DNA from: Capitulum mitella
Lineage: Eukaryota > Arthropoda > Thecostraca > Pollicipedomorpha > Pollicipedidae
Assembly: GCA_030062745.1 (NCBI GenBank)
Contig: CP099842.1
Location: 22,229,822 to 22,293,821, forward strand
Direction: 5' to 3'
Length of the DNA: 64,000 nt
Under the pieces are notes generated by a model. The model was not told the origin of the DNA and ran no database searches. It was given only the letters and a program-made list of their open reading frames with translations. Within the stretch, counting starts at the first letter, position 1. The number at the start of each line of letters is the position of its first letter. The position numbers and the translations under genes were made by a program. Below, one piece after another: positions 50,770 through 63,500 of this stretch.

Positions 50770-51675
50770 TTGGTGTAAAAACACCGACGCCCGGCGTTGC
50801 AGTCTCCGTAGGCCGCACTGCGTCGGCCGCTGCGGATATCATCAGACGGCGGCCGACGGGCTGGAGAAAACGACCAAATGCCAAAGTATAACACTTTCGA
50901 ACTTTTGATGAAATCATTTCGTGCGATTCTTGGATAGCCCTGAACGTACATATCAACTGTGCAATTTTCATATTAATTCTCCGAACGGATTAGCAATTAC
51001 AGCTCCACGAACAGTTCAAATTTCCGTGGTAAATTGGCGGAAAATGTGAAAACCTGCCTCCCCAACAAACAGCTCTGTGTTGGTGGTGTTGTAACATCAC
51101 GTTAACATCACTTAACTTACATACACACGTTAACGTTATTCCACACGACATACCCACCTAGCTTTGAAATATGTTTGACGATTATAGCAGTCTTGGTGAC
51201 TGACCCTGGTTGCTGAAGCTAACATCCATTATTTCAAAATGACTATAGTCCGGACTGTTACTGGTACGATGTTTCCCATAAATTTTACTCCGTTCCTATA
51301 CAGTACTGATTCACGCCTGAATGCTGCTGATTCCAAAAATAGCAGACGGGGATAACGATATGCAATTTTTCTTTATCAACATTTTACGTCATCGCCACCG
51401 TTGAGCATTACCCTCTTGGTGGAAAGTCGATTGTTCGTGTTGCTGCAACTGCTAATCCCTTTGGAGAGTCAAGCGGAAAATTGCACAGGTTAAATGCACG
51501 CCTCAGACTACTCCAGATTCCACTTACTGATTTTATGAAGCTTTCGGAAGCATTATTTCCCGACATATGGTCTTTTTCGTCCTCCCGGTCGCGCGCCGCC
51601 CGGTGTTAACTGCTGCGGCCGACACTGCTCCCCCGATTTAGACTGCAACGCCGGGCGTTGGCCCGTTTACGCTTA
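50770..51675. mobile_element. Possible small DNA element with GC-rich inverted ends
   Basis: CGACGCCCGGCGTTGCAGTCT near 50,790 reappears in reverse complement near 51,655 (CAACGCCCGGCGTTGCAGTC). Beyond it, TCGGCCGC and GGCGGC segments and AAAACGACCAAATG/AAAAGACCATATG also mirror. Arms are about 110-130 bp and diverged, and the span is about 0.9 kb. The interior is AT-rich and non-coding. I could not define exact ends or a target duplication. Confidence 0.45.
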
Positions 51676-51684
51676 AACGTTGCG

Positions 51685-51720
51685 AACGCGCATGTTTATG
51701 ATTTAACATGCGCGTTCAAA
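51685..51720. repeat. Hairpin beside the 50.8-51.7 kb element
   Basis: AACGCGCATGTT and AACATGCGCGTT are perfect inverted arms with an 8-base loop (TATGATTT). Confidence 0.85.
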
Positions 51721-52395
51721 CGTCTGACTCAAAGCTCGAAACGTCCGACTAAAAGATTTGTAACGATAACGTTCTTCATATACAGATCAGCGACCAAGCG
51801 CTCATATCCTGCTCATCGCAAATTTTTTTTTTGAACCACCCTGTGTTATATAAGGGCTTGGCTGCGTGAAAGGTATGCGATAGCAGGTTAAGAGTGCAGG
51901 ACAACGCGTAGCAACGTGACTTCTTTAGCCTTCGAGTTTCGATATCTGCCTGAGGATATTGGAGCAGGCTTGCGTTTTTTGAGCCATGCCAAGCTCAAAC
52001 CACGGAAGGACCAAATAACTTCATATAATTTCAGACATCGGCTCGCCGCATTTTTCACTTTGTGCAAAATTGCAGGTTTTCAGTTTAAATTGAACACTTC
52101 TGCTGGCAATGCTGTGAAGTTCTCTTGTCCTAAAAATCGGCAACATTAGTACCAGCAATATGATGAGCTGATTAAAACATTAATCATGCGGGAGAACTGA
52201 GTCTCAGTCTGACTGTGTAAGCAAAACTCGTACTGTTACAAGATATCTTTCACATGTACAGATCGTCTCAGGCCAATGCTACAGACTGCTCGCAACAAAA
52301 TTTATCTTAGTATGCAACAACATGATAACGTACTTTACAGAAGGAATAGCCTTTGTGAATTTTTTGATGTTTCATAAGAATTAACAAAGACTTAC

Positions 52396-52470
52396 GCTAA
52401 GGGCGGATCCAGGATCTCGCCAGGGGGGGGGGGAATGGTCAACGTGGGTCCTCCTCATGGCCGGGGCCCC
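52396..52470 (+). mobile_element. Possible hAT-type terminus, one end only
   Basis: AAGGGCGGATCCAGGATCTC, a G-run, then GGCCGGGGCCCC resembles the ends of short hAT-like elements in this window. No partner end located. Confidence 0.3.
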
Positions 52471-52689
52471 ATTTTTTTGCTCCTCAGATATGAAAAACGC
52501 TGATCTGCTCGGGTCCAGGCTGAAATTTTTGGTGAAATTTTGCGTTTTTTGCCATATAAAGTAACCTAGGAAATTCAAAAGCGTCATCACATTTCAGGAA
52601 ATTTTTCGTTTTGCTCCCCTACAAAGTGCCCAAAATATGACAACAACAGCGGGATTTTAAGCAGCTGCGTCCCTCCTTCTACTTGAAAT

Positions 52690-54850
52690 GTCGTGTCTGT
52701 ATCTGGTCCAGGAGTCCCTTTGCCCGCTGGTAGCTTCTGGGGAATTTTCGCAAGCTTTTTGATAATCTCGAGCCGTCTGCCGTCTCTGGGCCCTCCGCTG
52801 ATCTTAGGTTACTTTTACAGTCTCACCTGTCCCTCAGGACGTCTCAGGCCCTCCTTTGGCAGTTTCAGGGACACCTCGAACATGACATGTCATGACATGT
52901 CATGGAGTCATCTGGCAGCTTTAGGGGCACTTAAGTCATTCCAGATTCCGTCCTGTCGTCCTTGGGGAATTTCCGCCATGTAAGAGGCCCCTCATGCAGT
53001 AACAAGGACCCTCTATAAGTCTCTCTTTGCCGTGACAGAGGCGCCTTTGGCAATCCTCTAAGTCCTTTGGTCGTTTCAGGAGTTGTCTGAACGTCCCAAG
53101 GTTTAGTAGTTTCAGGGGCTTCTCTTGTCGTCTCAGGGGCCCCTGTTGCTAGAGACTTCTACTTAGCAGTCTCAAAGCTCCCTCTCTAACAGTCTCAGTG
53201 GACCCCTGTGGTCCTGATGCCCCTCTTATCGTCTCTGGGGAGAATTATTGTCGTCTAATGGGCCCTATGGCACTTACAAAGGACCTTTGGACGATTTCAG
53301 GGCCTCCGTGCAGCATCGTGGGCCCTCTGATCGTCTCCGGTAGTCTCCATGGCTGTATCAGGGGTCTTCCTCTGTTACATGAGATATATCTGGCAATCTC
53401 AGGGCCCCTCCAGCCGTATTAGGGGCCGTTGGTGGCGCTTCAGGGTTTCACTAGCAGTATCAAGAGGACCTTTTCTGTGCCAGAAGCCCGCCTAACACAC
53501 TCGAGGGCACGGGCACAGCCGGCCAAATATTTTTGGGGTCTTCGACCAGCGGTGGGCCCCTCACTTCATGAGGGTTCGCTGGACAAAAATATTAACATGA
53601 CATTTCCCAAGAGGCTTGCAGAGGGGCACAGCCGGCCCAAAATTTCGGGGGTGGGGGTGCGTGGCCAAAGTGAGCCCGTATCCTTTGTGTGGGCCCCCTG
53701 AATAGAAACAGCCAGTGAAAAATTTACGACAATGGACGCTTGCCGTTCCTAAACGTTATCAGTTGCAAACAGCTGGCTCTTCTCTGATTGTCGATGATCG
53801 TGCCAAACACAGTTTTTTACTGGGGGCCTCCACAGCTGTCAGTGGGTCCGTCTGCAGACCATCAGGGGCTCCTCTAAACGCCAGGGGCCCTCCCTACAGG
53901 CCGTAAGCGAGCCCCTCCACAGACCGGCAGGGCGCCCTACAGGCGGCTCTAAGGCCCATGCATATCAGCAGGGGCCTCTTCATGCTGGCAGGGGGCCAGC
54001 TACAGGCGAGCAGGGGCCCCTACTGACCGACGGGGGCCTATACAGGCATGCAAGGCTCCATAGAACAGCAAGGGGTCCCTCCACAGGCCAGCAGGGGCCC
54101 ACAGGCCAGCAGGGAGCCCTACAGACCGGCAGGTGGTCCCTATAGACCGGCTGGACCCAAAGGGTGACAGGAGGCGGGGAGCCCCTGCAGGCCGGTTGAG
54201 GCCAGCAGGAGCCCTAGAGACTGGCAGGGGTCCCTACAGGCCGGTAGGGGGTTCTTACAGGCTTGCAGGGGCCCACACAGGCTGACAGGGGCACTACAGG
54301 CAGGCAGGAGGTCCGTTACAGGCCGATATGGGTCCTTCTGTGGGCTTGGATCTCTTTAAGTCGTATCATGGATTCTGTGCCGTCCTGGGGTCCCTCTTTC
54401 GGTCCCAGAGACTCTTGGAGAGTTTCATGAGTCTTTTTTATCTATCTCAGGGCCCATCTTGCCATCTCAAAGTCTCATTAACCCTCCCGGAGGCCCAGGA
54501 AACCCATGCCATTCCAGGGGCCCCTGTGCCGTCCTCGGGACTCAGTTCTTATCTTGACCGTCTCAGGGGCCTTGTGACGCTTCTGGCGGTCTCAGGGGCA
54601 ATCTGCCGTGTTGGGGCCCTGCTGTGATCTCAAGGGCCCTTTGGAAGCCTTTAGGGGCCCCTCTGTGCATTTAAGGGATCATCTAACCCTCCCACAGGCC
54701 CCCCCCCCCAACTGCATCAGGAACCCGCCACGTTTTCAAAGGGACCCCGTGAAGCTCATATGTGGCCCCTTCGGCACCCCTTTTGAGTCCGAGAGGGCCC
54801 CTTCAGAACCGGCCAGAGAGGAGCACCTTCTCAGGCTTCGGGGGTAATCA
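52690..54850 (+). repeat. GGGGCCCCT-rich degenerate repeat field
   Basis: Two related short-period repeats fill the region. At 52,690-53,480 and 54,340-54,800 the unit resembles GTCTCAGGGGCCCCTCTGTC; at 53,830-54,330 it resembles CAGGCCGGCAGGGGCCCCTA. Unit lengths vary around 25-45 bp and units are poorly conserved. Frames have frequent stops, so it is taken as non-coding. Confidence 0.7.
52881..52904. repeat. Perfect 24-bp palindrome
   Basis: Alternating CATGA and CATGT units (CATGACATGTCATG...) read identically on both strands. Confidence 0.95.
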
Positions 54851-57800
54851 CCCCCATCGTCCACCCCTCTTGGACCCGCGCCTGGTTTACACATCTTGAT
54901 CCATCATATATCATAGTGATGGATATGGGAACGAATGCAGGGCAAGTGTTCACAGAATGCCATAGGTGAAAAGACAGTGAAAACAGCAATGTTTTGTGCG
55001 AGTTCCAAACGGAAATGTAGCCAAAAATCCATACTGTTTTTGAAAATGCTAACTTGGTATTGAAGAAGCAACGTATTTCAGTATTATACATCAAACACCT
55101 AAATATTGAACACGAGATTTACCATCTTAACTTTGTAGATATGTTGCGACAGGATCGTATGTGCCGGGAAATAAGCATTGGCTTGACCATGATGATATAA
55201 AAAAGTAGGGAACGCACGGTGATGGATTAGGGATGCACATTTTACAGCTGGGAATGCACGTCCCTCCCCCTATATTTATAAAGCTACACCCGTACGCTCA
55301 GGCAAGGGCGAATCCGGACCGTGTGCTATGGGATCACCGGATCTCCATCCGTGTAACCTAACCTACCACAAAATTTTGATTTCTTCCAAGATTTCCGCCA
55401 CTTTCGGAAATAAACTTGCATTAAGGAATGTTTGGAAAACAAAATAAAAAACGCATTTTCCATGCGAAGGGGAGGGGCAAAAAACATGGTCACTCTTCCC
55501 CAACAAACGGGGGGGACATGACCTCCACGTCCCCTGGGTCCGCTAATGGGCCTGGGGCGAAAAAATATATTTAAGGCTAGAATGTCCACACCTCGCTATC
55601 GTGCATCTACAAACCATACAAGAGGGAAATTCATCACGTGTCCTTTTTATACTTTTAGAGATCATTGTTGTCTGAAAGGACATGGAAGGAGCCATTGTTC
55701 TAACCTTTGCTATATTTTAAAAACATTGCAGAATGAAAATTACATTGCATTGGTGGTGCCAGGAGCGAGAGTGGGAGTTTGCGTTGACATGATGATTTGT
55801 GCTGCATGCGGATCTGTCGAATTCGGTGCGTATGCTGCGATTACATACGCCCGAAATCTGAGAGCCCGACATCATGTTGACATGGTGTACACATAACAGC
55901 AAACATCAGCAGCGTAGCCAGGAGCCCCACATGGGGGCGATGTTAGTTGCATTTTTGTCTATGTGCTTTTAGAGGTTAATATAGTCTTAAACAAGTTCGC
56001 AACAGTTGTTGGAACCAAACATGTTTTTCTTCGAAATAACAAAAACCAATGGCGGGGGCAGGCTTTCGACATGGGATGGTAAAATGATCTTACACCGTTA
56101 TCGCTTTTCGTTACCATACTACGAAATGCAATTATCATGGTGCTTAGCGCCATTTATGCGGACCAAGTAAGGTTCCCTATGTCGGCCCCTGGCTGCATGC
56201 GGCATAGCTTAAATGTCGAAAAACATATGTTATACGTGGAAGTCGCACAATAATTCACAGTCGTCCTTAGAATCGCATCGTATGGAAATAACTTCATATC
56301 CTCTTAAGTGACCATTTTTGGTATGTCGTACTTAGGAGAAAAATAAGAGCAACAAAGCACAACAGCTATTATTATATCCGTCGCAGATGGGATGCGACGA
56401 TTCGTAGATTTCTCATAAAACTGTGTTTTAAGTGTACCTTTTGTTCCCCTGAATTTACCAATGTCGTCATAAAATGTAAGAAATGTTCCAAAATGTATGC
56501 CGAAAGCACAGCCTCACAAGTCACGAAAACTGGCCCAACATACCCCCTAAAAGCACCTCCTGGACCATACCAAACCCAAACCCATATCTTCTGAAAGTTC
56601 TTGCAATGGAAAAGAACGTTAGGAAAAATTCCCAAATTTCATGGTTCTATCCGAAACCATTCAGAAATGGCGGTCGAAAAACATCGAGGGACCGGATTTA
56701 ATAGGCGAAATGCAGTTCAATGAAACGCAGACGTACGTATAGTACATGTGACCGTTTCAGGTTCCTTGTGCATTGCATAGTTTTCACGACAAATAGATAG
56801 TAAGCAGAAAACTAGTAGTGTTCGTTTCCTGAAGCCTCACATTGGTGGACAGTGTTCCTGAAATTTCCGCTGGTTGCTGTCGTTCTGCTGTGTGCCCGCT
56901 CGGAGCTTCACATTCGGCGGCGTCTGGGGTCAGACTGTTTATTATGTCGGCGGTCCAGCCCTCGTAAATTAAGCTGCCATATGGGGAGGGAATATGGCTA
57001 CGCATCAGACATAAAGCAAACAGTAACAGTGACAACATAACAGTTGCGGGAATTTTTGTCAGTTATGCTGACGTTTTAGTAGCTGTTCCCCACTACGTTT
57101 GACATCGTATGTTATAATTTTGTTTTATCCCAAACTGTCCATAATTATAATCATGCCCAGTCGAAACTCATTCGGGAATGTGGAGTTACGGCGCTTGCCG
57201 ACGGGTGCATGACCATGACGATTTTTCATCTTTGAAGCTATAAAGTTTCCTTAAAGATAATATATTTTACAACTCTTTGATGTTACGGAATGAGGGACTG
57301 AATGGCGTTTACGTATGCAGTCGCATGAACAATGAAGAGCATGTAATGTCAAGTTACGATTATTTATTGCCTGTAAAACATAAACGTTTTTACACCTTAA
57401 CTGGAAACGTGGTGCGTCACATGGGTGCAGCAACCCACAGGGCCGGTACGGCAGCAGACCTACCAATCTTGACTAGCTATGGGCGAGGCCGTGAGACGAG
57501 TTAGTCTTACTCAGAAACGAAAAAAAACAACTAAGCGGCCGTCCTGGAATGGCCATCACGATTTTTGAAGATTAAAAACTTCTCAGCCATTGGACACCGG
57601 AACATGAGCTTTTACTATGAAGTAGCCGAATTCTTTAAACTGCACATGAACATCCGCACTGGGCTAGCTCGTGAATTGTTTCCTCAGTATAACTATTCCA
57701 AGAGAAATATTTCTGCGCTTAGATGCTTAGATCTGTTTCTGTTCGGGAATATTTGAGCCGTTCAGCAATAAGCAACGAATAATATCGTGGACACGCGTGA

Positions 57801-58565
57801 CGTTTAAACTCGCAATTCCTCGGATACAAAATTAGGAGATATATCGATTCATATTGGTTAACACTTCAAAACGCATAAAGGGAAGTTTGACCTTACCATC
57901 TTGGAAAACTTTCGCCTTCTGATACTTGGAAAACGCCTTCTGAACCGGGGTGCATCCGCTAAGCCATCTGCACACAAGTCCTTCAGCCGTGGGGTTTCGG
58001 CCTTCATCTCAAAACTGTTCTTCTCCGAACGAAGATATGATTCTGCACATCATGTACGTGATCTGCTAAATCATGTGATTAGTGCCATGACAGCACTTCA
58101 GGACCGTCCTGTTGAAGCTCTTGAGCGGAAACATGGAGCACTACCACAACGGACCACACTGCCAGACTGTTCGGCGGATGACGAAAAGTACGCACGTTTT
58201 ACATGTGCTCGATGTCATACCACCGTGCCATCAGTTCCACAAACTCCCGGAGCAGATCTTCAACACCATCAATCATTCCATGCGTAATCTTGCCACAGCG
58301 ATAGAAATTTCGACTAATTTTCGCAGTAATGCCTTAGCTGCCAATGCTAAAGCCTTTCAAGAATAAGATTTATACGTGAATTGAGGGGTTAAACGTGCAC
58401 AAACAACGTTCAGATTGCATGACGTGTTATGTAACACACCAACAGCATCAGTTAGTGTTCCGCCTGCTGACATTATCGTCACGATAAGGACGTCAAACTC
58501 AACGTGAACTAAATTGTTGGCGTTTTTAAGCAACCATCCGCAACAGTAATTTAGTCATAATTGTT
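54851..58565. other. No recognised gene
   Basis: No coding or RNA gene recognised. Fragments at 55,299-55,554 and 55,907-56,200 look like eroded short inverted-repeat elements but lack target duplications. Confidence 0.35.
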
Positions 58566-58767
58566 TGAATAAAAAACAAAACAAAAACAAAACACAATGG
58601 ACGTATAACAAATAATAAATACAAAGGAAAATGAACTGCGCCATTTTGATGTGCCGACACCATAAATTAGTATTCCTCATACATTATCAGACACCAGACC
58701 ATGACACCAAACACAAAGGGAACCAAATTGTCAACGGTTTTGAGCAGTCGAACAATAATATATATAT

Positions 58768-58819
<52 letters not shown>

Positions 58820-58992
58820 CAATAATAACAATAATGTAATACGAACCAATGAAATAAATAGAATAAAAAGCAAAACACATTGGACATGTCAATAAAATAA
58901 TGGATACAAAAGAAAACAGTGAAAAAGGCACGGCAGTGCCGACACTACATCATTATCTAGACATGCAGCTCAGCATGTCAGACACAGACACC
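58566..58992 (+). repeat. Direct repeat pair flanking the 58.8-kb microsatellite
   Basis: Segments 58566-58700 and 58858-58992 share GAATAAAAA.CAAAACA.., CAATGGAC, AATA.TGGATACAAA.GAAAA, TGCCGACAC, CATTAT and CAGACAC in the same order at an offset of about 292 bp. Non-coding. Confidence 0.6.
58757..58817. repeat. (AT)n microsatellite
   Basis: AT run broken once by ACAATA, lying between two direct repeats (58566 and 58858). Confidence 0.95.
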
Positions 58993-61900
58993 CAAATAGA
59001 AAGTTTAATGGCCCCATGCAGCAGACGGCGGACCCGGCCATACGTTACAGCAAACCAAACTCCGCAGGACAGAGCACTCGGGGATTATTCAGCGAAAAGT
59101 GTGGGGATGTATCCCCTAAAACGCGCATGCGTCTCACACAAAGGACGCAGTCGTTTTCATGCCCACCGACAAACGCGAGTCCATTGGAGCAAAGACAGAC
59201 AGATGACTTCAGTATCTGATGAGAAAAGAAGTAAGCGTCGGCGACGGTGCCGTCCGGGATTTTGCAGGGTTGTTTTCAGAACCTCATTGCTACATACTGC
59301 ACGGTGTTCTTTAACTGGAACAGCGAGGTGTGAATGTTTAGCCCTGCAGATGTTCTCAGAGTCCTAAACTCATGGCTGGTGATCCCGGAAGGCATGGAGA
59401 GTGGGTCCGGACCTCCCCAATATTCAGGGACTATGACATTAGGCCTATAGCAATGATTGGAGGGAAATGGCCTGAAACGCTTTGTGGACCCCCCCCCCCC
59501 CAATTAATATTCATCTCCAGCTATGCCTAAACCACAGTCTGTTGAGCTGTGCAAATATATAATATTCTTTTCTGTCAAGGGCTTTCCAGACGAGGTTTGT
59601 ATGCTTTTCTGTAGGAAGTCAATGTACATTACATTACTGTCATTGCATGGAAAGGAACACGATCAAAAAACTTAATATCCTAGAATCTTTGCGTTGTAGT
59701 GAAGCCTTAAACGTCTGCAAGGAAAGCCGTGTAGAGTTGTCAGACACGGCGTGGTGAAGGAATAGTGCCCATCACAGGAGATGATGTCATTTTAAGATAC
59801 GTCTTCGCTTTTTCTTCGTTCTTCGTTCTTTCTTTCATGTCACAGGCATTTAGTCTTCGCCAGGCTGGCCTCCGGATCCACTTTCAACACCGTTGGCAAG
59901 TCGTTGTCGAAACTAGAAGAAATAAGTCAGATTCGTTTCAATGGGGTCAATATTAAGGCCACCGCAGGTCACCTTATGCCAGATACTCTGCTAGCTTTTT
60001 TTGGCAGAACTGTTTGATAACCAAGGCTTGTACGTGTTTCCAAAACGGCTAGCGTTAAAAGAATGCCCGATTTATCTGTTTGGGGCAGAAAAGGAAACTT
60101 GAGGTCCAATTTCACTATTTTAAGCAAAGCTGAAAATAAAGGAGAAATGGTCATTTTGTAAGGGAAGGAGTTGTATTTTTTTACGCATAACAGCGTACCT
60201 TGGCTGGAATGCGCCACAAATGTAATTAGCACGCATATACAGTCTCTACCTATGACGTTACGGTCAAATGAGGTTAATCTAGGCCAAAATATTGAGGACG
60301 TTTAACCCGACACTCGCTGAAGTACTTAGAACTACGCCATGCGCTCGGGCGGAGGGGGGGGGGATTTTTGCTCCGCCCCAACCCGGGTCTAACTTCGTAA
60401 CTAACGGACCGATCGAAACGTTTTGAACTGAGGACAACAGCCCTCAAGGAAAGCTTTCAGAAAATAGATTTTGGCGCTTAAGGCCACGGATGACGTGGCA
60501 GGTCAGGTTAAATTAAAACAGCGAATGTTTTCACTTTTGAAGCCTCTTCACAGGTCAACGTCAGCCATCTTAAAGGCCTGGACCAACCTGTTTTATAAAA
60601 GTAGCCCCAAAAACGAGAAATCACGCCGCACATGGCTGCAACACCATTAACGTAAGTACCCTCTCACAGCGGAGGGCTTGGCAACACGTCCATGTGCGAG
60701 AGTCCGAGCAGCAGTCTAACGGTACGGTCTAATAGTCTAACAGCTCAAACGTCTCGCCTGCCACACGTGGGTGTGGACAGCCCGCAGCCAGCTGTTCGTT
60801 CACTGCAAATCAGACCCGGTCAACTCCGCCCGTAGGAGAAATCCGAGAGCCAGACTCTTTATATTAGCATGCACAAGCAAACACCTTAACTGCAGCAATC
60901 TGTCGTACCCACTCCGCGATGTATCCCCAAACGTACACTCCAAGTCAAGCATGTAATCCAAATTTAACTGGCGCTTGATATCTAAACAGTGAGGAGATCC
61001 GAAAGACTTTATCGGTCGTGACACAGAATGGAGTGTCCCGGATGTACAAACGCATGCTGCGATGTAGCCTCGCTGTTGCATCGCTACGATCCGTTGATCA
61101 ACCCCCTCCGGTTAATCGGACACCAGGCGCCGTATCATGGTGCCGTCCTCATCTAACAAATAATTTTTCACAAATGCCACGGAACTGTCCTATGCACCAG
61201 TTAGCGGGTAAAATGGACTCCGCTATGAGAATCAGCGTCTCCAATGACTCCTTGAATCATGTAATTAGGTTCACATAAGGAAAAATGCATGACTAAAAAG
61301 GCCCACTGACCTTGACCTGACCAAGACATTAGGTGGCAATGACGATATGTACGTAATTTAGGTTGGTCTATTCATATTTTATTCGTTGCTGCACCTTCAT
61401 ACCCAAATTTCTGGCGAATCTTGTAGTCCAGCTGGAATATGAACCGGTTGGTTCACGCAATGCTTAACTTTGACCTGCCTTTGCTCCGTGACCTGGTAAG
61501 GCCATTGCATCAAAGTTTGACTTTGGCTTCAAACTTTGCCAGGAGTTAACTGAAAGGTACCCAAAGTTTCGGCTTGTTTGAACGGCTTGGAAGTTGTACA
61601 AGAAACTATTAACCTTCCTCCTCCAGGGGGAAGGGCAATGGCAAAAATAGCCCCCCCAAGCCAATGGCACGTTAAGGCGTCTGTTGCATCATCTGTTGCA
61701 TTTCTAGCGCTCTGACAAGGCACAGCATCAAGCCATCTTTGGTCCACGCAATTTCCCTTCTACATCATGAAACCCGTACACCAAATCATTTTGCACGTAA
61801 GTCACACAGGTACCGAGCGGCGGGCATCACCGCACGCAAACACGTAATATTTGGTTGGAAGTCATTTTCGCGATGACAGGGTCCTTTATTTTAGCGACTT

Positions 61901-62724
61901 CAAATAACAGGGTAAGGGAAGTAGAAACTCTACAGGAAGGAGGTTTGGGTCTGGTTCTTATAAGCTGCGGCCACACAAATTATTTTCGCATTAAAACAAG
62001 CATAGCATTTTAAAACACCACTGCTGCTCGGCCTGGGTTAAATGGGATTAGGTCACCCTTGGCATGTAAATTCTTACCATACTATAGTCCTTCTCAAGTA
62101 CATACATATGACTAACGATAAACATTCTTATACTGTAAACCAACAAACTGTATTCGGTTGCGGGCAAGGAAATTCCATATAAAACTTGACCTGACCCCAG
62201 GTCACGGATCAATAGATACAGTTACGTGTCCAAAGGGCGTGAGAAGCATCTGGGCTTAAATTTAGTCTTCGAAATCCCCGAACCAGGCCCACATTGTCAA
62301 TGCAAAATGTGTTTCGTGGCAATCGATATATTTCACAAAATATTATGCCACTATAGATTTTCAAGCTCAACGTTTCGTTTCGGCGCGCCATCTGCACATG
62401 TTTTTCATAACCCTAGATTACAATTCGTCTACTAGAGGACTATGAACCAGTGAATTTCATGGTGATAGAGGAAGAGAAAAGAAAAGGAGTTTTGTGGAAA
62501 CAGAAATTAAAACGTTAAAGATACATAACTGCCTAAGGAGCTCAGAACCGAAAGAGGTAAAAATGGTTATTGCAAAAACACTTTAAAATGACAGCTACCA
62601 ATAGCGATGCTCGACAGGAGCAAGAAAGGGTAAGGATGAATATGACAGACAAAGACCCATTTTCCATGGAAATTTTTCGTGGTGCGAATCATACTGGTGC
62701 GCTTACCACATTTCAGGAAACAAA
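58993..62724. other. No recognised gene
   Basis: No exon or RNA gene recognised. A 155-codon plus-strand frame at 58,900-59,367 has no known motif. Scattered TGACCT/AGGTCA half-sites near 61,305 and 62,188. Confidence 0.35.
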
Positions 62725-63186
62725 TTACGGTTCTCCTGGGCCAGCCCCTGACAGTATACAACAAGCTAACTTGTCAAATACCATTCGCGAAAATGAAAGC
62801 CATTTGTCCTGCCATCCTCGTATCCTCATCCGCGTTGGTGTCATTTGCAAATCCTTGGCTTGTAAATCTTTTCTTGTAGAACCATGCATTGATGTCAGCA
62901 TCAAGAACTCAGGTACACGTAGCTTTACGTTACCCACTATGGTGTCCTCTGCATCCGCCCTTGACACTCTCCAGATGTCGTAAGATGGGCGGTTTGAATG
63001 GATAGTCATTGTAAAGTTCATACACTGAAATCGTAACACCGCCAAATCTTGGTTTATGGCACGTGCCATAAACCACCCGTCTGAAGAGACCGCAAAATGG
63101 CCTGACACACCTAGAAACGCATCCTGCGGCCGGTCTGACTCTATGTAGGAAATTCGAATTTTCGACTCACGTATAAGAACTCGCAC
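62725..63186 (-). CDS. Unrecognised 153-codon open frame
   Basis: Starts MRVLIRESKIRISYIESDRP and ends AGPGEP. It has balanced amino-acid composition (Asp, Arg, Phe and hydrophobics mixed) and is less repetitive than most open frames here, but I recognise no family and see no splice context, signal peptide or membrane segment. The 26-bp palindrome lies inside it. It may be chance. Confidence 0.15.
   Translation of the reverse strand: MRVLIRESKIRISYIESDRPQDAFLGVSGHFAVSSDGWFMARAINQDLAVLRFQCMNFTMTIHSNRPSYDIWRVSRADAEDTIVGNVKLRVPEFLMLTSMHGSTRKDLQAKDLQMTPTRMRIRGWQDKWLSFSRMVFDKLACCILSGAGPGEP
63050..63075. repeat. Perfect 26-bp palindrome with CACGTG core
   Basis: TGGTTTATGGCAC followed by its exact reverse complement. 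CACGTG at the centre is an E-box. Confidence 0.95.
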
Positions 63187-63199
63187 AAGAAAAGCCGCC

Positions 63200-63500
63200 A
63201 GAGTTCAGTTCGACAATGCTCATGGTTTGGCTATGGCCGTGGCAAAAGCTGCGGTCCGGCACGGAGCGGAGACCGGTGCCGACCGGGCGCGGCGCCCCGG
63301 CCAGTCCGGCGGCCGGTCTGCCAGGCTTTGCGACGGCTTTGTCTGCTCCCGCGTCGGTGGGCGTTTGTCTCCGGCGGCCTATGAGCCGGTCTCCACCGCG
63401 GTGAAGCGCCTACAAGACGTCCGGAGTGGGCTGGCTGGTGTTCGGGCTGCTGCCGGCGCTCCCCGGCGCTGGCGGAAGCACATGGACGCGGCTGAAATAT
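63200..63500 (+). other. GC-rich patch near the right edge, unassigned
   Basis: An abrupt rise in GC/CpG with an open plus-strand frame (MAMAVAKAAVRHGAETGADR...). It could be an exon or CpG island of a gene continuing past the window. No family recognised. Confidence 0.2.

Noticed and set aside
55299-55554. hAT-like element with CAGG ends
   Set aside because: The ends resemble each other only loosely and the flanking 8-mers (CGTACGCT and GGGCGAAA) do not match.
55907-56200. Another CAGCGTAGCC-type MITE
   Set aside because: The right end is weak and no target duplication was found; left as a hint only.
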